From assembly GCA_037976565.1 (NCBI GenBank), contig CP137667.1:1934390-1998389 (forward strand): a DNA stretch of 64,000 nucleotides, read 5' to 3'. The stretch is from Mesocentrotus franciscanus (lineage: Eukaryota > Echinodermata > Echinoidea > Camarodonta > Strongylocentrotidae). The notes beneath the pieces are model-generated. The model was not told the DNA's origin, made no database searches, and was given only the letters and a program-made list of their open reading frames with translations. Below, in pieces: positions 1 to 12,100 of this stretch; within the stretch, counting starts at the first letter, position 1, and the number at the start of each line of letters is the position of its first letter. The position numbers were made by a program, and so were the translations under genes.

Positions 1-62
1 CTTTAAATGAAATTTAGAATGTTGAAATACTAACCTAAAAATCCTTGTAGAATAGTTTTTAC

Positions 63-176
63 CTTTTTTCTCCCATTGCATTCCAGCTCTAGATCACATG
101 ACTCAGGTTCAAGTGCAAAACACTTTTCAGGATGTACTTGACGGTATAGAATTTTTTCCTCCTCTTCCTGAATTTT
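63..176 (-). CDS. Exon 9: acidic linker exon
   Basis: 114-nt exon (38 codons), phase 0 on both sides. The acceptor is ATAAACAG|AAA and the donor AAAAAG|GTAAAA. It encodes IQEEEEKILYRQVHPEKCFA and a second acidic stretch. Frame and phase match exon 8, and it sits before the left edge, so the gene continues outside the window. The domain is not recognised. Confidence 0.7.
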
Positions 177-3100
177 CTGTTTATAAAAAAACATACACAA
201 AAACAGGAACAGCACATTTTATAAATGTAATGATTGAAATACATATAGTTATAATGAAATTTTGTACCTACTACGATTGGTTGAATTAAATTAAAGTGCG
301 TTGCATTTGATGGAAATCTGTTAAACAGTTCTAAAATATTTACTTCGAAATATTTCACATGTTTTATGCCTGGATTACATTTGGCCTGCGATTAGTCTAC
401 AGAGCCCGTATCCTGCCCGTATCCCCTTTTCCGTGCGGCCTCTGTGCGGAGGCAGGAGGCGGCCGTGAGATTTTCGTACGGATTCACGGGCTCCGCAGCC
501 TTTACGATTTTGTTTCGCGAGAAGTTAAACAAATTTGAAAAAAATCGTAAGCCCGTAGCCCGTATACATGTCGTAGGTGGCATTGCACAATCCCCGCACG
601 GGCATCGTCCGGAGGCCTCGCACTGATTGTACAGCAAACGTACGATTTTTCGGTGAACATGGGGGCAAAAAAAATCGTACAGAGATTGTAGACTCGTGGG
701 GCATTCGCACGGCCATTGCACAGCTATCGCAAGGTTGCTGCTCGATGCCCGTGCAGTATCCATGATATTGAGCAGTCATCCCGCGGCAACCCCACAGCTC
801 CCGCACCCTGGCCGTGCAGCCGCCTTGAGACGGGCCAAACATTTTTCAGATGGGTATATATTGGTCATCTCCAGCAGTTCTTCATTATTCGTCTCGATTC
901 TTCAGTGAAGTAAAAAAAAAAAAAAAAGTCAAAGCAGAAAAAGATTTTTTTTAATTTTCTGTATCAATCTTTTCAAGAAGTTGGATGTTTTTCATTACAG
1001 TATTCACCATTAGTCTTCAACTATTTTCTTCTTTTTCACTTTAATACATTTCTTTTATCTTTATAGCAAAATAATGAAAGATCAACACATAAATCGCATT
1101 TCGCATAGCACTTTTTTAGTCATCACAATATCACATCAGCACTTCTTCAAAAACAAGTAGTCATCATACATACAGTAGTTTTTAATCATGAGGAACATTT
1201 ACTTATGCAAAAGCAAAATATCCATCGTCTATACCCTGCGATAATATCCACTAAGATTCACTTTCACTGTACTACTTGCAGGGGCAGATCCAGAATTTTG
1301 GAAAAGTGGGGGGGGGCACGGCACATATTTCAGAACATTTTCTGACATATGCAAAAAAAAAAAAAAAAAAATCATCACATATTTTGGGGTCTGTTTGTCC
1401 TAAATTCTCTGACAAGCAAAACAAAAAAAAGAAAAAAGGTTGTCAGTTCTATAAAAAAAAAAAAAAAGGTGGGGGCATGGGCCGGAAGTGTCCCCCTTAA
1501 ATCCGCCACTGCTATTTGTCACTGGTACTATCTATGGCTACACTGTCGATGTTCATGTTGATGACTGGGGTGGAGGCTGTTGAGCTGTTGCAACACAATG
1601 TATATCTTGAACTTCTAGATTTTATAATGTGCGATCGGTAAAAGTGTGAAGTTGTTTGTGATGATGTATATACATAGAGCTCCTCCTTATATACTGGGGA
1701 CTCGGACGCTCAAAAACGCCACAGCGGCTGTACGGTCACCGCGCCTTCTCCGCGCAACCATTGCACGGAAGCTGCACGGGCTCCGTACGATTTCCGTGCG
1801 GAGGCTGCGGAGACTGCACGGCTATTACATTCAAATTGAACGATTTCCGTACAATCTCCGAGCAGCCTCTGTAAGGATTTTGCCCCGGCCTGCCCCCGAG
1901 GGCCAATACAATAAATGGCACGATGCTCGTAGATAATGTAAACACAAACATCGTAGCCCGTAGCCTCCTACGATGTCTACGAAAAATCGTAGACTAATTT
2001 ATCGTACGGGGCCCGGGGCAAATGTAATCCAGGCATTAATGAAACTGTGTTTTTTATCAACTATCTAGATCAAGAAATATTTTCAGGGTCTCCACCAAAA
2101 TATTGTCTGAATCTGGAACACTATTTACATGTTAACAGAATTAAATTGCTTTATAATGTGACTTTCTTGATGTATCATACTGTACTCAAAGGAATTTCCT
2201 TCTTGTCTGGACAATAAAATAATAAAGAATTTCAAGACGATACGATACATGTCTATTAAACACAATGAACAAGGTGATTTTATAAGTTGTTTGTACAAAA
2301 GGATAGTCTTGAAATTGGAGGTCAAATACAGAGACACCGTTGTTAAACATTTCTAGTTTAGAGCGATACTAAAATAGTGGATACAACTGTGTAAGAGAGA
2401 CAATTGTACTATAAAAGTAAACAATCTGACATTTTTTAAATACCTATTTTTTAACTTACTATACAATATATGCAACAATTTCCAGATAAGCCATGCGCCA
2501 TTTTCAGAAGTGTAGAAATTGATATTGTCGTATCGATTAAAATAATAGGCCTAAATATACATCACCCAAGAAATGTGAGTAAACCCGTAACAAAAGTTAA
2601 ATAGCTTAAAGTAACCAATTACGAAATTGAATGAAAAAAAACAAAAGACTTAAAGACAACGATAGACTACGCATTCTGTGATACATTCAAGGTACAACAC
2701 ATTTATTCCATGGTAACCGTACTGACAGTGTAGCGCACTCAGCGGTTTCATTGGAAAGTTTGTTTTTTTTTTTTTAATAAAGAGGGTATACTCACTTTGG
2801 TCGGTTATTTCGTCTATCACGGTTATATAAATAGTAAATAAAACAGTTTAAATAAAGATGCTCGATATATATATGTATATATATATATGCGTATTCATAT
2901 TACCTGAACAATGTAAGGTATGTCTTCATTTATGTATATCCGGAGTGTGATGTCTTGCCCATGTGCCATGTCAACGGGAAGGAAAGGGGTGCACGCCATT
3001 CGTTTACCAAGAGCATGGTGAAGTTTTATCGGTATCCATAGTTGTACCTTGTCCTTAATGACAGATTCGGCATCTATGACGAGGTTGATTTCCCTTTCTT

Positions 3101-6100
3101 TAATGATACATTGCGAATCAGTATCGCGGTGAACTGTAAATAGTTACATATTGACAGAAAACAAATCAAAACAATAATCTGTTTTAAAATAGGTTAGTGT
3201 TCTTTTGTAAGGCCCTAGTTGATATTATGGATTTGAAATTTCATCAGTTCGTTGCTAATTGTCTAGTTTACAATATTTACTCTATTAGGCTAATAATACA
3301 ATTGAGGAAATGGTGATATAAAATGGAGATTCGATGTAAAAGAAATATATAAATAGGTGAGGATCGATGCAAAATAACCTTTAAAAGTTGCAGCGCATCT
3401 CTAGTTTTGATATAAATATATATTCATCAATTAACTGTTTCACTGAGTTTAACATGGGAAATCTAGTAAAGTTGTATTTCGTGTTTACAACTCCTTTGCA
3501 TCATCCTATTGACAACTTACCTGATGTTGATTCAGTTTGTTTCCAGATAATGTCAGCTTTAACATTATTTGACTCCACCAATGTTGCGGCATGAGGAAGA
3601 CTTAACGTTATATGCTGGTTCGTAGAATAGCGCCACTGTGCAGGGAATGTGATGCCAATGCCATGGCCTGTAAGAAACTCCCTCTCTCGGATAGGTGGGG
3701 GATCATCAGTAACTAGAGCTATAGATACATCGTGGCAAGTACCAGCCTGCACTGTTCTTGGTGGAATCGACATTGTGACGTCACAGCTATCCAATTGTAG
3801 CATGCCTCCTTCACAGCCAATACTGCCATGACTTTCAGTAAATCTTGCAATTGGCAGATCTATAAAAAAAAAAAAAAGGAAAAATGAACAAGGAATAAGA
3901 AAAGGTGAATAATATAATGTGACGATAGCTTAATGATTAGTCATTCAATTTCACACGGATGGATCAATGCTGTACAGATGATAATTTAACGAATCGTCGA
4001 ATCTATTTTAATGGCAGAATAACGCCGCACTATCATACCCAAAAGGGGATATTACATTCTAAAATATGTATTTTGGTTTTGTAGAAATATAGAGCCCTAA
4101 AACTATTGCTTTTGTTTAAACCTTTGCAATGTGAATAAAACAGGGAAGGGTGGGTGTGTTAGTATTTTCCTTTATTGACCCTTGCGAACAATCTTAGTAA
4201 GAAGTAAAACCATTCAAAATTAGATGAAATACGTACCCCGGAATGTATGAACATCATCTTCGGATAAGCTGCCAAAGAACCAAAAATATGTTGTATGAGT
4301 CTTTTATAGATGTGATGTATATCGTTCATCCATGTTTAACGCCGTAGTATATCTTGTTTTTATATTACAGACATGTATCAACATTGTTTTGACTATTTGG
4401 ACTTAAATGTGATGATGCACAATTTTAATTGTTTAAGGAATGTTGTTAACAGCAAAATAAAAAGGTAGTCGACAAATTTTATGAAAAATTAAAATCGAAT
4501 CTTTCAGAGGAGACATACAAGATTTTAATAGAAAATATATACATTAATTACGCAGATAATTTCCCTAAGTTTATTCATTCATTTTTGAAGAATTAAATAT
4601 TAAATCATATCTTACAGACCCTGGTTAATTGTTATAATTTTCTCACCTCAGGAATACCATTTGCCTAATGCGCTCCTCTTTGGCATACTGTACCGGAGTA
4701 AAACCTTTGTTATCCTTGATGTCGATCTTGGATCCTTGATTTATAAGGAATTGTATCAGAGCCTCCGCGGGGGATATATCATCATCACTTTCTTGTTGTA
4801 TCTATTTTGTTAATGAAAACGGTAAAAAAAACTAGATTATTGTTAGTAAAAACAAACAAACACAAATAGACTGTCTCCATTAAATGCTTTTTCTTCACTC
4901 TTACCAGTTTTCTAAATTTACGATTTGTATTAAGTTTATACTTGCAGCAATCTATTCACATGGCACTATCGACTTGTCGTATGAAATCATGATGATGATA
5001 ATAATGGTAGTGATAATGGTAATAATAATGATATTGATAGGCCTAATACTACTACTGCTACTACTACTCATAATAATAATGAATCAACATATACATACTT
5101 AATGCTAAGCACCCCCCTCCCCCACTTTCGTTCGATGGTCCCTCCCACACATTTACTCACACGCACAACACATGCACACATTCACAAAAGTTTCCTTGCA
5201 TCAGTTAGTGAAAAGATCGTTGAAAGTATATATTAAATAAAACAAACGGAGAGGGTATTTATTTTATGAATTCCATATCAACAAATATTTATAACGTTCA
5301 TTATCAAAGACCTTGTCCTCCCCATATCAGAGATTCGGTTTATAAAGAAGTAAAACAAAATCACGCGCGTGGGCACGCACGAGTATTTGTGTGTGTGCCG
5401 ATTAGATACACCAACAGTTCTCACTTAAAGAGAAACTTAAACAAGAAAACAAGAAAAACGTAACCTGCTTCAAAGCTGTCGTCACTTCAACCTGTCTTTT
5501 CTTACAGTGGCATAGTCTGATTGCAACATGCAAGGGCGTCTGGCCATCGTGTGACTGAGGATTTAAACCAGCACCTAGTGATATCAACTCTTCGATGATT
5601 GATGTTAGCCCGCTTACAGTAGCAAGGTGAATGGGTGTTAGACCAGCATTGTCGCTGTGATGTATAGATGATGCATCCTGTGAAAAAGAAGTAAAAAAAC
5701 ACAAATAAATTATGGAATTTAGACATTGTCACGCAATGGTGATGTACCTTTTATGAATTTTGATTTTGTCCGTATAATCATATGTACACGTATATTTTAT
5801 ATTATAACGCTATCCATACTATAGAATAGAACACATAACAATAATGACACTTGATAGATAAAACATTGTTACCGAACATTCATTACTATCATTATCATAT
5901 AATAATGTGATATACATTTACTATTGGCTTGTTGTAACCATCATACAAGAGAAGATACTTATTTAGGACTGTGAGAAGAAATACAACATAGAGACAGCAA
6001 TTGCCATATTCTCAACATGTATTCCACTGGGGTTAATTTCCCCATGTTAACCGTTTGGCTTTCAACATTTTCAACAATATAGCACAATCAATGTACAAGC

Positions 6101-9100
6101 ATTATCGTACAGGGGAAAAGGGGCAAAGGCTGAACAAAAACCAAATACCAAGTAGGGGGAACCCGGGGCACGTGACCAACCGGGAGGAAGAAACCCAACC
6201 GAGTACCAGTTTCCTGGGATTACGGATTCCCTTAAACAACCTCTAGAAATTATAGCCCCTCCTTGCCATCCGGCAAACCGCTTTCCCCTGTTATCAAGAA
6301 CAATATCAATATTAATAACAAGAAACATGAAAACTTCAGATACCCTTAATTAAGATCATATATAACATAATCCTCTATCTTCCCCCAAGTCTTTGGTGCA
6401 AAAAGAAACGAAGGTCTAACAGTGCGACAAAGATATAAAATATGAGCCAATGATCAACGACAAGTAGAAAAATGTAAGAACAATAAACGTGAACGCGAAC
6501 CAGGCTAAAACGAAACCTAACTCATGACGGGAGGTCATCATAAACTGGCACTGGCCCGTCTGGGGGGCTGGGAAGGCGACAACTGAGGGGCGACACCGAC
6601 GGGTGTGAGCGGCTGCAACTGCGTGTCGACAGACGAAGGGACAGGAACAACCACAGATGGGCGAAGAGAAGGACAGGGCGTTCGATGGACCATTCCAGAA
6701 GAAGTGGCAGGGGTCGTTGGGGCTGCCCGGACAGGGGGCATGACAGGTCCTGGCCGGCTGGTGGCAGGGGTGTCAGGGCACGCAAATGGTGGCACCAGGG
6801 GTAGGGCTGTCGCAGGGCCGGAAGCAGGATCCCCAGGCTGATCAGTAGGAAGTGGCAGGGCCCCAAGGTCTGGCCACAGGTCGGGCTGCCGAGTACTCAG
6901 ACAAGTTGTGCCAAAGTCATTGTCCATCACCAAAGGGGGTCGGGGGTACACTGGAACATACTGTCTAAGGAACTTCCTGTTCCGTAGTGTAACTCTCCCG
7001 GAGCCGTCGACGCGGATCACGTATTGGTTGAATTGGCGGACCACGACCCCAGTCTTGTCCCATTTAAGGGGATGGGATCCCATCTGGTTCTGTACGCGGA
7101 CATGGTCACCAACTGTAAGCGGCAGAAGTCGCTTGGTGTGCTCCGACCAGCATTCAGCACGTCTCATGTGGCGACTGCGCAGTGCATCTTCCCGAGCCGC
7201 GAAGGTCGCACGCCAAGTGCGGTGAGGCTCATATTTGCCGGGCACCACTGGGATGAAGTCCCAAATAGGATGACCGAATACGCACATGGCGGGGGAGAGC
7301 TTGGTGTCCCTATCAGGCGTGTTCCTGTACTGAAGCATCGCACGTTGGAATGCGTCAGTGTCAAGGGCACTGATAGGGCTGGTGTTGTCCAGAAGGCGCT
7401 TGATGGTCTTTACACCCACTTCAGCGTGACAGTTGCTATGGGGGTATGCCACGGAGGAGAGGCAATGATTGATACCCCAGTCCTGGAGGAATCGACGTGT
7501 GGCTGCTGCTGTAAATTCGGGGCCACCATCTGAGGCCAGATTGTCAGGGATGCCGAACGTGACAAAGATGCGTTACAGGCAAGCGGTGAGGCCATCTGCA
7601 CCGTGGGTGGACCTCTCAACTATCGACCAGTTGGAGTATCGGTCGACGACAACCAAGTAATTGCAGCCTTTGTAATGGAAGAAGTCGGCACAAATACATT
7701 GGAATGGGTAGACCGGAGAAGTCAGCGGAGTTGGCGGCGAACTAGGGTTGGACGGTGCAATCCGATTACAATGGTCGCATCTAGCACGGAGGGTGGAGAT
7801 GGCAGGGGTGATGCTGGGCCAGAAGACAGATGCCTCTGCTCTGGCGGTCATGGAGGTGACCCCTTGGTGGGCAGCATGGAGGTGGATCAGAACTTCCTCC
7901 CTGAGAGAAGGGGGAATAACGACGCAGTGCTTGTAAAGCACAACGCCGTCAACTGTATAAAGATCGTCACGAAACTGGAAGTAGTCACGGAGGGGACCCG
8001 GGAGTTCATGGCGGAAGGCTGGTAGGCCGGACTCAACTAAGCCAATGAGGGAATGCATGTCCTCGTCGCTGGCTGTGGCAGTACGCACCCTGTCCCACAT
8101 GACAGATTTGAGGCGAAGTGAGTCCAGGGAGGATATGGAAGATGAGACGATACCTGTTTCGATGGCGTCAGCATCCGTGTCAGCGCTAGAGCCAGCCATG
8201 AGTGTCAGGGGTTCTGTCAAGTTGACGGGGGGGGAGGACCAATGGCCGCGACATCGTCTGGTAGTAGCTATCCGCCAATGTGTCCGCCCATAGCAGGGTG
8301 TCATCCACACTGTTGTGTTGTGGGTTGGAAACTAATAACTATTAGGCTAAATAAATATAAGTATAGAGACAACAAAATGGAGCCTGCAGAAACACGTGTG
8401 GTTGCTTTGGTAGTTTAATCCAGACTCAATATCCATGTGCTTATTACATGTGCTTGTTACATGTGTGCATCCTTCTGTGTACAGAACAGAAGACCCTTGC
8501 ATACACTTGCATTGTGTGTATGCAACTATTATCTAATATGAATAACAATGAGCAGTGCCTAAACAGCTGCACTACATTTTTAAGTTAGCTTCAATGGCAT
8601 GTTAGTTTCAATGGCATGTTAATTTCAATGAACCTGTTTCTAAACATAACACACACATTTGTTTTTTTTGTGAATGTCAGACACGATCTCATCATAATGG
8701 CTGGTGTATCCATCACCGGAGGCAATGTAACCTTGAGGGGCCGTCTTGTAGCGGTATCTGCCCCAGGGGGTAATGAAGGTGGTCAGGTGACGGTCCTCTC
8801 TGCAGAGTGGCACGCTGTGGTAACCATTCCATGCATCAAAGACGGTTTTCTTCTTCTTGTGTGGGACCGACCGAGCCTGGTGGAATGATGATGGTGTGTG
8901 GTGTGTCTCGCGTGTAGCGTTACGTTGAGCGCCTGGAAATCAACAGTTCGTCTCGGTTTGCCATTCTTCTTTGCGCAAACTACCATCCGATGACACCAGG
9001 TAACAGGTTCGCCAATGGGGACCACTTCCAACACGCCCAACTGCACGTCATGATCTAATCCAGCTTTCACAGCATCCCGCCAGTGGAGTGAAATGGGTAT

Positions 9101-12100
9101 TGGTGTGTGATGCGCAACTGGCTCAGCATCGGGGTCGACCATCAGTTTTAAGGGAGGGCTGTCCATGAGGGTTAAGGGTCGATGTTCACAAGTGTTGAAC
9201 GTGATTGATTGGTAGTACTGTTGTAGCTTCATACGGTTGTCATCAGTGGCAGGAAATGGCAGCTTTGTAGGAGGTTGGGGTAGGGGGGGGGCGTTGACGC
9301 CTGGGGCTGTAACAAGTTCCTCCAGAGCTGTCTTGGAGGGCTGCTTGCGTCCCCACCTGGTGTCCCGTCTGAGTCGCACCCAACGTAGGGAAGGTATCAG
9401 GAATGATCTCTAGGGCGATGCATGCCTCCTTGCTGAGGAAGAGTCTGTCAGAGCTGTCTGTGACGTAGGTCATTTGCCGAGTTTCAATAACCTGTCCTCG
9501 CTCGCCTCTGCCAGAGAAACGGATGATGCCGCCTCTTGTAGCGGTGCGCATCTTCATGTCGACCGGTAGGAGATCCGATTCGCGTAGCCCAAGGCGGTGG
9601 ATGACCTTTATACCAGCAAGGCAGCTCTGGCACCCTGTGTCCGCCATAGCAGAAACAGAGCAAGACACTGTAGGGGTAAATAGGTCGAAACCAAAGGCAT
9701 TGTAGTCATCGGGCACGATCCTGACAGTAATGTTAATGAACGGCTGGGGCGTTAATCGTTTTTTGAGCCACGTATTGGAGAGGTCGTTATACACATGGTG
9801 GTCCAGGGGGGTGGCTGATCCACGATGAGGCCGTTCTGATGTGTGGCAGGAGCAAAGGGCATCAAAGATAGCACCCTCATTATCACTTGGGGCGCCGGGT
9901 GACGAACGTTTAGGTTTGTCCTTACTGCGGCATACGCTCTCCATGTGATTTGGCCTAACACAATGCGTGCACCTGTGGCCATATGCTGGACATTGAGTTT
10001 GACGGATGCGGGCTGGGGCACTCTTCCCATATCCTCTCCTGCCACAGTAACCACAAAGGTCCTGTTTCTCCTTAATAGTTGTCTGCTTGGCTTTCCTGTA
10101 GGTGCTGCTAGCCGCGTCCACTGAGGAGTGGGAGTCCTGGAGCGAGGAGGCGGATTGTTTGCCGGCTTCTTTGGCTTCGACGAACTGGAAGACCTCCTCC
10201 AGCATCATGTCATGATTCTTGTTGCCAATGAGGTCAAGCTGGATTTCGGGGTCGCTGATGCCCCGAGTGAGGACGTCCCGCATGATGGCATCAGTGTAGT
10301 TAACGTCAGCGTCACAGCTGGGGCACTTGATGAGGAACTTGCAGATGTCTGCCTGGCGACGTAGGCGGGCCCCATAACTGCGTACTGTTTCATCTCGGTC
10401 CTGGCGCATGTTATGAAGCGCGACACGGGCCACAATAGAGTTCTCTTCACGGACCGCCAGCTTCTTGATGGCTGCCAGAACATCGTCGACGGGTCTGCCG
10501 GTCAGACTCCCACCTGCTGATCTTGTGAGGTCTCTACGTAGGGGTTTGACGCAGCATTCGAGCAGCAGGATAACCTTGTCCCTGCCGGTGACCTTTGTGG
10601 CCGCGACATAATCAGTCCATCGAGACAAGAAGTATGCCCATTCTTCACTTCAGCCAGCCGCAGCAACTGTAGGGCGTTTAACCTTCTCCACCTTGGCGGC
10701 AGGTCCAGCAGTGTGAAAAGCGCTTCGGGCAGTGATTAAGGCAGCTACGATGGCAGTCTCAAGGTCCGGGGTAGTGTAGTCACACCTAGGGATGGGGCAA
10801 GCGACGACAGACACGGTTGATAGTCACCGTGATCATAAATAAGATCTGGCTATTTGTGTCGGTCGATCAGTAGACTTCAACAATGATCACGGTCTATAAA
10901 CAAATAAGATAAAAGAAGATACCCTTAATTAAGATCAAATATAACATAATCCTCTAGATTCGATAAATCGAATAGTCGTATTGTGAGAAGAAATACAACA
11001 TAGAAACAGCAATTGGCATATTCTAAACATTTATTCCACTGGGGTTAATTTCCCCATGTTAACCGTTTGGCAGTTTTTTCCCTGTTAACCAGGGAAAAGG
11101 GGACAAAGGCTGAATAAAAACCAAATACCAAGTAGGGGGAACCCGGGTCACGTGACCAACCGGGAGGAAGAAACCCATTCAAGTCCCAGTTTCCTGGGAT
11201 TACGGATTCCCTTAAACAACCTCTAGCAATCATAGCCCCTCCTTGCCATCCGCTTTCCCCTGTTATCAAGAACAATATCAATATTAATAACAAGAAACAT
11301 GAAAACTTCAACCCCAACCAACCAACCAACAATATATATATATATATATTTTTTTTTTTTTTGGGGGGCTTATAATATAGACGCTACATCACTTGCAGCC
11401 AATTTCATTCAGTTCGACTACCTGTCCAAAGGTAAGATAACATATCAATTATAATCAAGTCTTTTGTACCCGACCGACATGATTCGGACTTGAATCGTTA
11501 GACACAATCAAGCTACAGCAAGGCCTGAATATAATCCACGACACTCGTTGCTTAATTAGGTAATGATAAAATTGTACTCTCAGATCAAAATTCCGAACTG
11601 GATGGACCTTCGATTCAATTCAATCAATATACTCCGTTCTCCACTAACACATGTTTTTATCCTCACTTTTTTTGCCATCAGACATGAAAAGAACAACTCT
11701 ACTCAGAATGGAATAAACGTGCCACGAACGAAAGACACAACAATTAGTGAGGAGGCATGCTTTCGCGAGTTCCATCGCAACAACCTTGCTGAACGAAAAT
11801 TCGATGAATATAGCCTGCATGGCCCTCTATCGTGCAATATTTTTTTCCAATTTTTGCTTGAATGTTATTTTGCTTGTTTGTTTGCATTTCCTGTAATTTC
11901 TTCTATTCGTCTAATGGCATTGAAATGTTTCCTTGTGATGTGTAAAGCCACCTCGTCCAAACTATCTGACCTCGCTGATAATTAATGTATTTAGTTCCAG
12001 CCTATGGATTTGTGTGGTGGTCTTCCACTGGCGCTAGCTTATCTCATGAACTGCTGCTGCCAGTCGCCCATTGACGAGTGCCCAGAAACACCTGTGCCAA

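Larger units (their letters stand above)
5970..11310 (-). mobile_element. Degraded Ty3/Gypsy LTR retrotransposon
   Basis: The element reads on the minus strand. LTR-like copies lie at 10982-11310 (5' LTR) and 5970-6338 (3' LTR). Both start TGAAG and end CACA on the minus strand, and they differ by indels. Between them, in order, are gag with zinc-knuckle-like cysteines and an aspartic protease, a partial reverse transcriptase, an integrase with HHCC and DDE motifs, and a Pro-rich tail. Stops, frameshifts and loss of the RT catalytic region and RNase H show it is dead. The flanks do not form an obvious target duplication. It lies in intron 3 of the ankyrin gene. Confidence 0.85.

Noticed and set aside
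392..913. Several short frames in the GC-rich part of the TTA-flanked element
   Set aside because: They arise from repeated CGTACG-type motifs with few stops; no transposase motif.
5970..6338. Clear target-site duplication of the Gypsy element
   Set aside because: Outer flanks (GGAC at the left, ACCCC at the right) do not match, so none is claimed.
6605..10364. Plus-strand open frames across the Gypsy element
   Set aside because: They are antisense shadows of gag and pol, which are recognised on the minus strand.
11563..11985. 140-codon open frame in intron 3
   Set aside because: No recognisable domain, AT-rich codon use, and no splice context; likely chance.
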